Shown here piece by piece: positions 38,542 to 46,938 of a stretch of 64,000 nucleotides of DNA (within the stretch, counting starts at the first letter, position 1; every line of letters starts with the position of its first letter). Both the position numbers and the translations under genes were made by a program. Under the pieces are notes generated by a model, which saw nothing but the letters and a program-made list of their open reading frames with translations, searched no databases and was not told the origin of the DNA. The stretch is from Thalassobaculum sp965228445 (GTDB lineage Bacteria; Pseudomonadota; Alphaproteobacteria; Thalassobaculales; Thalassobaculaceae): positions 2,542,001 to 2,606,000 of the forward strand of contig OZ245813.1 in the NCBI GenBank assembly GCA_965228445.1. The letters are read 5' to 3'.

Positions 38542-40470
38542 TCAGCCCGCCTTTCTGAGGGTACCGGCCGAGGATGCCGCCTCGACCTGCATGATCTTCA
38601 TGTCCGCCTGGACCCGGGTGCGCCGGCCGTCCTCGAACGTCACCTCGGTGTCGAGGCGCGCAGTGCCTGCATCGCCGTAGAGCGCGTCGATGAGCTGGCC
38701 GTAGCGCTCGCCGACGACGCCGCGGCGCACCTTGCGGGTGCGGGTCAGCTCGCCGTCATCGGCATCCAGTTCCTTGTAGAGCAGCAGGAAGCGGCGGATC
38801 CGCTGGTGCTCCGGCAGGCCGGCATTGACCCGCTCGACCTCGCCGCGGATCAGCTCGTAGATCCGCTCGTCCGCCGACAGGCCCGTGTATGAGGTGAAGC
38901 CGACCCGGTTCTTCTCGGCCCATTTGGAGACGGTGGAGAACCGCACGCAGATGATCGCGGTCAGGTACGGTTTGCCCGATCCAAGGATTACCGCCTCGCC
39001 CACATAGGGGGAGAACTTCAGCTTGTTCTCGATGTATTGCGGCGAGAACTTCACCCCGGCGGAGGTCTCGGCCATGTCCTTGACCCGGTCGATCACCGTC
39101 AACCGGCCCTTGGCGTCGAAATATCCGGCGTCCCCGGTATGCATCCAGCCGTCACGCAGGTCGGCGGCGGTCGCTTCCGGGTTCTTGTAGTAGCCGATGA
39201 ACATGTTCGGATGGCGGGTCACGATCTCGCCCACACCCTCCGGGTCGGGGTTCTCGATCTTCACCTCGCAGCCGTCGAAGGGCGGGCCGACGGTGTCGAC
39301 GTCGAGCTCCTTGCCGTCCTGCAGGGTGTAGGCCCCGAGGGTCTCGGTCTGGCCGTAGAGCTGTTTCAGCGGGATGCCCATGGCCAGGAACAGCTTGAAG
39401 GTGTCCGGCCCCATCGCCGCGCCGCCGGTCGCCGCCGAGGTGACGTTGGCGAAGCCGAGCCGGTCACGCAGGGCGCCCATCACCATCAGGTTGGCGAGCG
39501 TGGAGTGCCGGCCGTGCTCGACCGCCTCGACCGCGATCTTAAGGCCCTTATCGAACAGCCACTGGTTCAGGGACGAGGCGTCCATCATCCGGGCCCGCAT
39601 GTCGGCGGCGATCTGCTCCAGCACCCGGGGGGCCAGCAGCAGGAAGGTCGGCCCGATCTCCCGCAGGTCGGCGAAGCTGGTCTCCTCGCTCTCCGGGAAG
39701 TTCACCTTCATGCGCGACACCAGGCCGAAGCCGAAGACGTAGACCTGCTCCATGATCCAGGGCAGCGGCAGCACCGAGACGTATTCGTCGTGCGGCCCCT
39801 TCGGATCGGCGGCGAGATAGGTGTGGATGTGCCGCACGAACCGCCCGTGGGTCAGCATCGCCAGCTTCGGGTTCGAGGTGGTGCCCGAGGTGGTGCACAG
39901 GATCGCCACGTCGTCCGCCTTGGTCGCGGCGACCATGGCGTCGAAGCCCCCCGGCGCCGTGCGGTCGGCCTCGGCCCCGTCGGCGATCAGCGTGTCGAGA
40001 TAGACCAGCCGCGGGTCGGAGCGCTTGCGCATGCCGCGATCGTCGGCATAGACGACATGCTTGAGGGTCGGCAGCCGGTCGCCCAACGCCAGCACCTTGT
40101 CCACCTGTTCCTGATCCTCGGCATAGACCAGGGCGACCTCGGCGTATTCGGCCAGGTAGCCGACCTCCTCCTCCAGCGCGTCGCGGTAGATGCCCATGGT
40201 CATCGCGCCCGCCGCATGCGCCGCGATCTCGAAGGCGGTCCAGTCGCTGTCATTGTCGCCGATCATCGCGACCACGTCGCCGCGCGCGACCCCCAGCTCG
40301 CGGATCCCCAGGGCGATGTGCTTCACCTTGGCGCCGTATTCGGCCCAGCTGGACTCGTGCCAGATCCCCAGATCCTTTTCGCGCACCGCGATGTCGGAGC
40401 CGTGATGGTCGACGTTGTACTGCAGCAGTTTGGGGAGCGTGTCGTAGACCGCCGGATCGGGATAAGACAT
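38542..40470 (-). CDS. Long-chain acyl-CoA synthetase-like AMP-forming ligase
   Basis: A 642-residue AMP-binding enzyme of the FAA1/FadD15 type. It has the AMP signature CTTSGTTSNPKLAMLTH, then PWIMEQVYVFG, LYGQTETLGAYT, HTGDAGYFDAKGRLTVIDR and the ETSAGVKFSPQYIENKLKFSPYV hinge. It would activate a carboxylic acid with ATP and CoA. It is the first gene of the transporter cluster, followed by livG after 2 nt, suggesting that imported acids are trapped as CoA esters. The ATG at 40470 is chosen with GGAGG and AAGGGC upstream; the frame is open further but has no family sequence. Confidence 0.88.
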   Translation of the reverse strand: MSYPDPAVYDTLPKLLQYNVDHHGSDIAVREKDLGIWHESSWAEYGAKVKHIALGIRELGVARGDVVAMIGDNDSDWTAFEIAAHAAGAMTMGIYRDALEEEVGYLAEYAEVALVYAEDQEQVDKVLALGDRLPTLKHVVYADDRGMRKRSDPRLVYLDTLIADGAEADRTAPGGFDAMVAATKADDVAILCTTSGTTSNPKLAMLTHGRFVRHIHTYLAADPKGPHDEYVSVLPLPWIMEQVYVFGFGLVSRMKVNFPESEETSFADLREIGPTFLLLAPRVLEQIAADMRARMMDASSLNQWLFDKGLKIAVEAVEHGRHSTLANLMVMGALRDRLGFANVTSAATGGAAMGPDTFKLFLAMGIPLKQLYGQTETLGAYTLQDGKELDVDTVGPPFDGCEVKIENPDPEGVGEIVTRHPNMFIGYYKNPEATAADLRDGWMHTGDAGYFDAKGRLTVIDRVKDMAETSAGVKFSPQYIENKLKFSPYVGEAVILGSGKPYLTAIICVRFSTVSKWAEKNRVGFTSYTGLSADERIYELIRGEVERVNAGLPEHQRIRRFLLLYKELDADDGELTRTRKVRRGVVGERYGQLIDALYGDAGTARLDTEVTFEDGRRTRVQADMKIMQVEAASSAGTLRKAG

Positions 40471-40775
40471 CTGCCCTTCGTCCTCCACGTCACACGCAGG
40501 GACAAGCGGCCTGTCGCTCCGCCGGCACGACTCCCTCCTCGGCAGCCGCAAGCGGACGCGTTCCCGTTTCCATCCCTGACCTTGCCCCGCCCTTTCGTCC
40601 TCCGCTTTGCGCGGATGGCCGGATCGGTGGCTTTATTTTTCTGACCCGCCGAAGCAGGGTCCTGATTTGGATACGCGAATTCCTGTTTCCCCGCAAGACA
40701 CAAGCCATTGCCAAATCCGCACTAGACAACCCTTGCTGCGCTGCAACAACGACGGCATCTCCAGGAATGGTAAGC
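40471..40775. other. Divergent promoter region, liv cluster versus hydrolase gene
   Basis: A 305 bp gene-free stretch that must contain the promoters of the seven-gene transporter cluster (-) and the hydrolase gene (+). A possible minus-strand pair TTGCGG-17-TATCCA lies around 40665-40700, but it is weak. An imperfect palindrome TTGCTGCGCTGCAA is at 40733-40746. Nothing stronger was seen. Confidence 0.4.
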
Positions 40776-41528
40776 ATGAGCGAACAGACTCCCGTCCGCA
40801 TCGACGGCCCCGCACCGGAAATTGTGTTTCTGCACGAAGGACTGGGGGCGGCGACCATGTGGCGCGGGTTTCCCGATGCCCTCTGCGCCGCCCTCGGACG
40901 CGGCGGAATAGTCCCCGACCGGCGCGGTCACGGCACCGCCGCGCCGTTCGACGATCCGGTGCGCGGCGGCCACGCGCTCGACTATCACGCGCGCGAAGCG
41001 GAGGCCCTGATCGCCCTGCTCGAGCGCGAGCGAATCGGGCGGGCCCTTCTGTTCGGCCATTCCGACGGCGGCACCATCGCCCTTTACGCCGCCGCCATGG
41101 CGCCCGAGCGGATCGCCGGCTGCGTCACCGAGGCCGCCCATGTCTTCGTGGAGGCGGTCACCCTCGCCGGCATCCGCGACGCCGTCGCCGCCTATGAGGC
41201 GCCGGAGAGCCGGCTCAGGGCCGCGCTGCTGCGCCACCACGGACCGGAGCGGGCGGAGAAGGTGTTCTACCGCTGGGCCGATGCCTGGCTGTCGCCGCCC
41301 TTCGCCGCCTGGAACATGGAGCACCGGCTGCCGGAGGTGCGCTGTCCGCTGCTGGCGATCCAGGGGCTCGACGACGAATACGGCACCCCGGCCCAGGTCC
41401 ACGCCATCGTGGACCAGGTGTCCGGCCCGGCCGAGGCCCTGCTGATCGAGAACAGCGGCCACGCCCCGCATCTCGACAGCCAGGACGCGGTGATCGCGGC
41501 CGTGCGACACTTCGCGGCGGCGCTCTGA
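40776..41528 (+). CDS. Alpha/beta-fold hydrolase
   Basis: A 250-residue alpha/beta hydrolase. The oxyanion region is FLHEGLGAATMW, the nucleophile elbow is GHSDGG, the likely acid is in IQGLDDEYGTP and the catalytic His is in NSGHAPHLDSQ. The ATG at 40776 is preferred over 40767 because of spacing from AGGA. The HEGLG form and the GHSDGG elbow are common in hydrolases found near acyl-CoA metabolism. Substrate is unknown. It stands alone on the plus strand, divergent from the transporter cluster. Confidence 0.8.
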   Translation: MSEQTPVRIDGPAPEIVFLHEGLGAATMWRGFPDALCAALGRGGIVPDRRGHGTAAPFDDPVRGGHALDYHAREAEALIALLERERIGRALLFGHSDGGTIALYAAAMAPERIAGCVTEAAHVFVEAVTLAGIRDAVAAYEAPESRLRAALLRHHGPERAEKVFYRWADAWLSPPFAAWNMEHRLPEVRCPLLAIQGLDDEYGTPAQVHAIVDQVSGPAEALLIENSGHAPHLDSQDAVIAAVRHFAAAL

Positions 41529-41565
41529 GCCGACCAACTTTTTTTGACCGTGCCGGGATAAGGAC

Positions 41566-41592
41566 GGAACGGGGCGGCGTATATCCATCGTT
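41566..41592 (+). promoter_or_regulatory. Candidate ECF-type promoter of the sigma/anti-sigma operon
   Basis: GGAAC (41566-41570) and CGTT (41589-41592) are 18 nt apart, 20 nt before the sigma-factor ATG. This resembles ECF promoters and suggests autoregulation by the downstream sigma factor. The spacing is one or two bases longer than the classical EcfG consensus. Confidence 0.45.
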
Positions 41593-41612
41593 ACCCCCCG
41601 GAGAAGGCCGCG

Positions 41613-42140
41613 ATGGTCACCAGTTCCGAAATTCTCGACCACGTCCACCAGCTCCGGCGCTATGCCCGCCTGCTCTGCGGCAGCCCGGTCGACGCCGACG
41701 ATCTCGTGCAGTCGACCCTGGAGAAGGCGGTGCGTCACGCCGGACGGTTCGACGACGGACGCAACCTGCGCGTCTGGCTGTTCTCCATCATGCACAACAC
41801 CTTCCGCTCGACGATCCGGGAGAGCCGGTCGCGCCGCGACCGCGAGACCTCCTGGTCGCAGAGCGCGGCCGGCACCGTCTCCGGTGCCCAGGAGGCGAGC
41901 GCCGAGCTGACCCGGGTGCTCGAGGCCATGGCGAAGCTTCCGCCGCAGCAGCGCGAGGTGCTGCTGCTGGTTTCGGTGGAAGGCTTCGGCACCGACGAGA
42001 TCGCCCTGGCGATGGACGTGCCGGTCGGCACCGTCCGCTCCCGTCTGGCGCGCGGCCGCGAGGCGCTGCGCCGGCTGCTGGAAGGCGAAGACGCATCTGT
42101 CACCCCCTTCACCTTGGTTGGAGGACGCGATGTCCGCTAG
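41613..42140 (+). CDS. ECF-family RNA polymerase sigma factor
   Basis: A 175-residue protein with only sigma regions 2 and 4. Region 2 runs through HVHQLRRYARLLCGSPVDADDLVQSTLEKAV and LRVWLFSIMHNTFRS; region 4 is LPPQQREVLLLVSVEGFGTDEIALAMDVPVGTVRSRLARGREALRR. This is an ECF sigma factor that would redirect RNA polymerase under some stress. The next gene, overlapping by 11 nt, encodes a membrane-anchored anti-sigma-like protein, so the pair forms the usual switch. Signal and regulon are not evident; the adjacent redoxin-oxygenase is the best candidate target. Confidence 0.9.
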   Translation: MVTSSEILDHVHQLRRYARLLCGSPVDADDLVQSTLEKAVRHAGRFDDGRNLRVWLFSIMHNTFRSTIRESRSRRDRETSWSQSAAGTVSGAQEASAELTRVLEAMAKLPPQQREVLLLVSVEGFGTDEIALAMDVPVGTVRSRLARGREALRRLLEGEDASVTPFTLVGGRDVR

Positions 42141-42951
42141 GAACGGCAACGGCACTATCGAGGACTGGGAAATCGGCGCCTATGTCGACAACGAGCTGTC
42201 GGCGAAGCGGCGGCGCGAGATCGCCGCGGCCGCCGAGGCCTCCCCGGACCTGGCCCGCAAGATCGAGGCCTACAGCCGCCACAAGGCGCTGCTGGCCGGC
42301 CTGGCGAGCCAGCCGCTGGACGACGAGATCCCCGACTCCATGCGCGACACCGCGGTCCGGCTCAGCCGGGCGACGATGGTGCATGGCTGGATGCGGCGCG
42401 GACGGCAGATCGCCGTGGCCCAGGCCCGGATCGCCGCGGTGCTGGTGATCGGCGCGGTGGTCGGCTGGACCGCCCAGGAGGTCCTCGGCCCCCGCCCGGG
42501 CAACGCCACCGACGGCCCGCTCGCCTTCATCGACGAGGCGACCGAGGCGCACCGCACCCTCGCCCTGGCGCCGATGTTCGCCACCGATGTGGGATCGGTC
42601 GATTTCGTGCGTCTTTCGGAGATGTTCTCCGAGGGGATCGACCCGGCCGGCCTGAAGGCCAACGGCCTGGTGCTGTCCAAGGTCGACATCGCCTCGACCG
42701 ACCAGGGGCCGGCGGTCCAGTTCCTGTTCTTCGACCGCGAGGCCCGACCGGTCTCCCTGCTGCTGTCGGTCAACAGCGCCAGCCTGACCTCGGTCGGCGT
42801 GCCGGACGGCGAGACGGTGGTCACCAGCTACAACGACTTCGCCGTCGCCTTCGGACGCCGGGACTCCGTCGCCTTCGTCGTCACCGCCGCCCTGCCCGAA
42901 CGCCGGGTCGGGGAAATCGCCCGCCAGCTCGTCGCCTCCGCCGGATTCTGA
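42130..42951 (+). CDS. Transmembrane anti-sigma factor-like protein
   Basis: A 273-residue protein. The N-terminal ~65 residues (IGAYVDNELSAKRRREIAAAAEASPDLARKIEAY) look like an anti-sigma domain but lack the His-x3-Cys-x2-Cys zinc motif. One membrane segment follows (IAAVLVIGAVVGWTAQEV, about residues 100-118), then a periplasmic domain of about 150 residues. The ATG at 42130 has GAGGACG upstream and overlaps the sigma gene, as in most sigma/anti-sigma operons. It probably holds the sigma factor at the membrane until a periplasmic signal arrives. Confidence 0.82.
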   Translation: MSARNGNGTIEDWEIGAYVDNELSAKRRREIAAAAEASPDLARKIEAYSRHKALLAGLASQPLDDEIPDSMRDTAVRLSRATMVHGWMRRGRQIAVAQARIAAVLVIGAVVGWTAQEVLGPRPGNATDGPLAFIDEATEAHRTLALAPMFATDVGSVDFVRLSEMFSEGIDPAGLKANGLVLSKVDIASTDQGPAVQFLFFDREARPVSLLLSVNSASLTSVGVPDGETVVTSYNDFAVAFGRRDSVAFVVTAALPERRVGEIARQLVASAGF

Positions 42952-42956
42952 CCGCC

Positions 42957-44102
42957 ATGACCCCGTTTCCGCATCCGAGTTTCCGCCCCGGCGATTTCCT
43001 GCCGACCTTCATCGCCGACACCCCGGTCAATCCGCGCTTCGAGTTCGACGCGGTGGCCGGCCGGACCGCCCTGCTCTGCTTCGTCGGCAGCGGCACCAAG
43101 GGCAACGCCGCCGAGGCGGTGAGGACCGTGCGCGCGATCGAGAAGTCGCTGCACCGGGCCGGCATCCTGGTCTATCTCGTGACCGCCAATCCCGAGGAGC
43201 GCGGGGGCAACGCGCTGATGTCCGACGACAAGCGGACCATGCCGTTCTGGGATATGGATCTGAAGATCCACCGCGCCTTCGGCATGGTCGACAGGAGCAG
43301 CTCGGCCGGCCGCGACTACATGGTCGTGCGCAACGGCTGCTTCCTCATCGGCCGCAACCTGCGTCTGGTCGACTATCTCAACTTCGCGCCGCTCGACAGC
43401 TTCCCGCAGCGGCTGGCGGTCGCGGTAAGCAAACTGCCGGCGGAGCTTCCCGTGGCCCCGGTCGGCGGCCATGCGCCGGTGCTCTACGTCCCCGAGGTGT
43501 TCGAACGCGATCTCTGCCGCCAGCTCATCGGCGAGTACGAGGAGCATGGCGGCGGCCCGAGCGGGGTGATGCGCGACGTGAACGGCATCACCACCGGCTT
43601 CCTCGACGACTCGGTCAAACGCCGCCGGGATGCGCCGATCCGCAACCCGGAGACCCTGGCCCGGGTGCGCCGCAACCTGATCAACCGGCTCGCCGGCGAG
43701 ATCCGCAAGGTCTACAACTTCGACCCGACCCATATCGAACGCTTCATGGTCGGCTGCTACGACAGCGGCGATAGCGGGTTCTTCAGCGCCCATCGCGACA
43801 ATGGCGGCTCGGGAACGGCCCATCGCCGCTTCGCCGTGTCGATCAACCTGAACGCCGAGGAGTTCGAGGGCGGCGAGCTCTGGTTCCCGGAATACGGACC
43901 GCATCTCTACAAGCCGGCGACCGGCGGTGCGGTGGTGTTCTCCTGCTCGATGCTGCACGAGGCGCGCAAGGTCACCGCGGGACGCCGCTACGCGTTCCTG
44001 CCGTTCCTGTTCGACGCCAAGGCGGCGGCGATCCGCGACGCCAACCGCGGCATGCTGAGCAAGGACGCGCCGATCCAGGTCGAGTCCACCGCCGCCGCGT
44101 AA
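42957..44102 (+). CDS. Redoxin-like domain fused to 2OG-Fe(II) oxygenase
   Basis: A 381-residue two-domain protein. Residues about 8-165 resemble a peroxiredoxin/AhpC fold (FRPGDFLPTFIAD, TALLCFVGSGTKG, RAFGMVD) but show no peroxidatic Cys at the usual place. Residues about 180-360 form a prolyl-4-hydroxylase-like domain with the iron facial triad His279-x-Asp281 (SAHRDNGG) and a distal His near 335 (SMLHEARKV), plus a 2OG-binding Arg (GRRYAF). It probably hydroxylates a protein or small molecule using oxygen and 2-oxoglutarate. It starts 5 nt after the anti-sigma gene, so it is likely in that operon and tied to an oxidative signal. Confidence 0.8.
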   Translation: MTPFPHPSFRPGDFLPTFIADTPVNPRFEFDAVAGRTALLCFVGSGTKGNAAEAVRTVRAIEKSLHRAGILVYLVTANPEERGGNALMSDDKRTMPFWDMDLKIHRAFGMVDRSSSAGRDYMVVRNGCFLIGRNLRLVDYLNFAPLDSFPQRLAVAVSKLPAELPVAPVGGHAPVLYVPEVFERDLCRQLIGEYEEHGGGPSGVMRDVNGITTGFLDDSVKRRRDAPIRNPETLARVRRNLINRLAGEIRKVYNFDPTHIERFMVGCYDSGDSGFFSAHRDNGGSGTAHRRFAVSINLNAEEFEGGELWFPEYGPHLYKPATGGAVVFSCSMLHEARKVTAGRRYAFLPFLFDAKAAAIRDANRGMLSKDAPIQVESTAAA

Positions 44103-44113
44103 AGCCTGGTCCG

Positions 44114-44281
44114 ATGACTGCGCTCACCCTGTCCCTGGATGCCGATCAGCTCGACCGGCAGATCGGGGATCTCCGGGTCATCCTGAGGCTGCCCAGACTG
44201 TCCCCCCGGTCCCGGGCAGACCTGGCCCAGCTTCTGACGCTCCTGCTGGTCCTGAAGCGGGCGCTGTCGGAAGCAGGGTGA
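44114..44281 (+). CDS. Possible 55-residue helical protein
   Basis: A short frame (MTALTLSLDADQLDRQIGDLRV...) just after the oxygenase gene, ending 8 nt before a strong terminator. It is Leu-rich with alternating charge, as in a small helical protein. Codon third positions are GC-rich as in the neighbours. No ribosome site stands out and I recognise no family. It may be a real small gene or read-through sequence. Confidence 0.4.
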   Translation: MTALTLSLDADQLDRQIGDLRVILRLPRLSPRSRADLAQLLTLLLVLKRALSEAG

Positions 44282-44288
44282 GCCTGCC

Positions 44289-44323
44289 GAGGTGGGGCGG
44301 AGAGGCCCGCTCCGCCCCACCTC
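44289..44323. terminator. Bidirectional intrinsic terminator between convergent genes
   Basis: A perfect 14 bp stem (GAGGTGGGGCGGAG and its complement, 7 nt loop) lies between the plus-strand sigma/oxygenase operon and the minus-strand kinase gene, whose stop is at 44344. Both sides are only moderately T-rich. Confidence 0.8.
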
Positions 44324-44343
44324 ACTCTTCTCCCGTCCCGCGC

Positions 44344-46056
44344 TCAGTCGTCGGCGGCCGGCAGCCGGATGATGAAGCGCGCGCCCAGGGTCCTGCCGTC
44401 GGGGCTCTTGCGGTTCTCGGCGCGCACCGTGCCCTCATGGGCCTCGATGATCTGCCGCGAGATCGACAGGCCGAGACCCGAATGGGTGCCGAACTTCTCG
44501 CCCTCGGGCCGCTCCGAATAGAACCGGTCGAACACCGCCTCCAGCTTGCCCTCGGGCAGGCCGGGCCCGTCGTCCTCAATCACGATCACCACCTCGCCGT
44601 TCTCCCGGTGGGCGCGCAGCCGGACAGACCCGTCCGACGGCGAGAAGCTGACCGCGTTCTCGATCAGGTTCCGCAGCACCTGGACCAGCCGGCCCTCGTG
44701 CCCGTTGACGAACAGCTTCTCCGGCTCGGTCAGCTCGGCACGCACCGGCGGGCCGCCGCGATCCTCGCGGGCAGCGCCATAGACCTCCGCCAGCGTGCCC
44801 AGGAGCCCGCCGACATTGACCCGCTCCTCCTCCTCGCGGCTGATCTCGGCTGCGATGCGCGAGGCCGAGGAGATGTCGGTGATCAGCCGGTTCAGCCGCT
44901 CCACATCGTCGACGATGACGGCCAGCAGCCGGCGCTGGCGTTCCGGATCGTCAATCCGGGCCGCCGTCTCCACCGCGCTGCGCAGGGAGGTCAGCGGGTT
45001 CTTGATCTCGTGGGCAACGTCGGCGGCGAAGCCCTCGATGGCGTCGAGCCGGCGCCACAGCTCCTCGGTCATCGAGCGGATCGAGCGGGACAGGTCGCCG
45101 ATCTCGTCCCGGCGGCCGCCGAAATCCGGAATCTGGATGCGCCGGTGCCGGCTGTTGCGCACCAGCACGGCGGCATGGGCGAGGCGTTGGATCGGCCGGG
45201 TGATGGTGCCGGCCAGGTAGAGCGACAGCAGGATCGTCACCAGCAGGGTGAAGGCGAAGATCGACAGGATCTCGAACCGCACCTCGCGCACGGCGGTATC
45301 GATCTCGTCGCCGTCGAGCGACAGCATGAGCGCGCCCAGCACCTGCTTGTAGCGTTGAACCGGCACGGCGGTCGACAGGATCAGCCCGCCCTGCTCTGTC
45401 TTGCGCACCGCGCGCTCGGTGGTCCCGGCCAGGGCGGTGGTGACTTCCTTCAGCACACTGCCGTCAGACGGCATCTCGCGCCAGATCGGAAGCTGGCCGC
45501 GCCGCGGCAGCCAGTTGACCATGGCGTTGTAGAGTTCGATGGCGAGCCGGGCGAGCGGCTCGCCCTCCATCGGCGGCGGCAGCGGCACGATGCGCACCGT
45601 GCCCGCCGGCCCGGCGAGGCGGCGGCTGTCGGCCAGCAGCAGGCCGGTCGGATGGTAGACCCGGATGCGCGACGAGGTGACGACCGACAGACGGCGCACG
45701 ATGCGCTGGACCCGCACCGGGTCGAGCCCCTCGTCCTGTATCACGTTCGGCTCTATGCCGAGCTCGCCGATCGCGCGGGCGATCACCTCCGCCTGACGGG
45801 TCAGCGCGTCCAGCTCGCCGCGGATCAGGGCGTTCTGGTACCGGTCGAGATAGAGCACGCCGACGAACAGGATGGCGATCGACACCAGGTTGATCGCCAG
45901 GATGCGCGCGGTCAGCCCGGAGACCGACGGCCAGCGCAGGGCGAAGACCTTGCGCCGCCGGACGGCCGGACGCCGGCTCCGCGGCTCGCTGTCCATCGTG
46001 CCCTGCCGGTGATCGCCCGGATCGGCCCGCAGATCGTCTCGGCCGGTTGCCGCCAT
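44344..46056 (-). CDS. ChvG/ExoS-like sensor histidine kinase
   Basis: A 570-residue membrane kinase. Two membrane segments (ARILAINLVSIAILFVGVLYL near 50-70 and ILSIFAFTLLVTILLSLYLAG near 265-290) flank a periplasmic sensor of about 195 residues. A HAMP domain, H-box FAADVAHEIKNPLTSLRSA (His near 349) and HATPase boxes NLIENAVSFSPSDG, DDGPGLPEG and GLGLSISRQI follow. Architecture and sensor match ChvG/ExoS kinases, which respond to acid and envelope conditions in alphaproteobacteria. The response regulator gene ends 40 nt upstream. The usual hprK/PTS genes do not follow. Confidence 0.87.
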   Translation of the reverse strand: MAATGRDDLRADPGDHRQGTMDSEPRSRRPAVRRRKVFALRWPSVSGLTARILAINLVSIAILFVGVLYLDRYQNALIRGELDALTRQAEVIARAIGELGIEPNVIQDEGLDPVRVQRIVRRLSVVTSSRIRVYHPTGLLLADSRRLAGPAGTVRIVPLPPPMEGEPLARLAIELYNAMVNWLPRRGQLPIWREMPSDGSVLKEVTTALAGTTERAVRKTEQGGLILSTAVPVQRYKQVLGALMLSLDGDEIDTAVREVRFEILSIFAFTLLVTILLSLYLAGTITRPIQRLAHAAVLVRNSRHRRIQIPDFGGRRDEIGDLSRSIRSMTEELWRRLDAIEGFAADVAHEIKNPLTSLRSAVETAARIDDPERQRRLLAVIVDDVERLNRLITDISSASRIAAEISREEEERVNVGGLLGTLAEVYGAAREDRGGPPVRAELTEPEKLFVNGHEGRLVQVLRNLIENAVSFSPSDGSVRLRAHRENGEVVIVIEDDGPGLPEGKLEAVFDRFYSERPEGEKFGTHSGLGLSISRQIIEAHEGTVRAENRKSPDGRTLGARFIIRLPAADD

Positions 46057-46096
46057 CAGCTTTCCTCAGTCCCCGTCGTTCCCCGCCGGCGCCGGA

Positions 46097-46792
46097 TCAC
46101 TCGCGGTACCGGTAGCCCACGCCGTACAGCGTTTCTATCTTGGAGAACTGGTCGTCGGCAGATTTGAACTTCTTGCGGATCCGCTTGATGTGGCTGTCGA
46201 TGGTGCGGTCGTCGACATAGATGTTGTCGCCATAGGCCGCGTCCATGAGCTGGTCGCGGCTCTTCACATGGCCCGGCCGCACCGCCAGCGCCCGCAGGAT
46301 CAGGAACTCGGTCACCGTCAGCGGCACCGGCCGGCCGGCCCAGGAGCAGATGTGCCGGGCCCCGTCGAGCACCAGCTCGCCGCGCACCAGCGGCGCCTCC
46401 GACTGCGGATTGAACTCGTCCTGGGCCAGGTCCTGGCGCCGCAGCAGCGCGCGGATGCGCTCGATCAGCAGGCGCTGGGAGAACGGCTTGCGGATGTAGT
46501 CGTCGGCGCCCATGCGCAGGCCGAGCACCTCGTCCACCTCGTCGTCCTTGGAGGTCAGGAAGATCACCGGCAGGGTGGAGGACTTGCGCAGCCGCTGCAG
46601 CAGCTCCATCCCGTCGAGCCGGGGCATCTTGATGTCCAGCACCGCCAGGTCGACCGGCCGCTGGTTCAGCCCGCGCAGGGCCTCCTCGCCGTCCTTGTAG
46701 GTGCGCACCTGGAAGCCTTCCGACTCCAGCGCCATGGAAACCGATGTGAGGATGTTCTGGTCGTCGTCGACCAGCGCGATGGTGTTCGTCAT
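46097..46792 (-). CDS. ChvI-like response regulator
   Basis: A 231-residue OmpR-family regulator. The receiver has the acidic pocket Asp10-Asp11, phosphoacceptor Asp53 (VLDIKMPRLDG) and Lys102 (YIRKPF). The C-terminal winged helix includes LTVTEFLILRALAVRPGHVKSRDQLMDAAYGDNIYVDDRTIDSHIKRIRKKF, split by the usual transactivation loop. The ATG at 46792 (MTNTIALVDDD) is preceded by AAAGGGGCGG; the longer upstream frame has no receiver sequence. It works with the ChvG-like kinase encoded just downstream. Confidence 0.9.
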   Translation of the reverse strand: MTNTIALVDDDQNILTSVSMALESEGFQVRTYKDGEEALRGLNQRPVDLAVLDIKMPRLDGMELLQRLRKSSTLPVIFLTSKDDEVDEVLGLRMGADDYIRKPFSQRLLIERIRALLRRQDLAQDEFNPQSEAPLVRGELVLDGARHICSWAGRPVPLTVTEFLILRALAVRPGHVKSRDQLMDAAYGDNIYVDDRTIDSHIKRIRKKFKSADDQFSKIETLYGVGYRYRE

Positions 46793-46938
46793 GATCCGCC
46801 CCTTTCCCGCAACACGTCGCTGCCAGAGTTCGGGTTTGTCCCCCCATTCCGGCAAGGGCTTGGCCGCAATGGGGCGAAGAATGCGGGCGACGCCCCGAAT
46901 GCGCCGCATTTCGATCGCCGCCCGTCCCGGTGTATAGC

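Noticed and set aside
40733..40746. TTGCTGCGCTGCAA as a regulator site (PhaR-like)
   Set aside because: The palindrome is imperfect and no polyhydroxyalkanoate gene is nearby; a single occurrence cannot support it.
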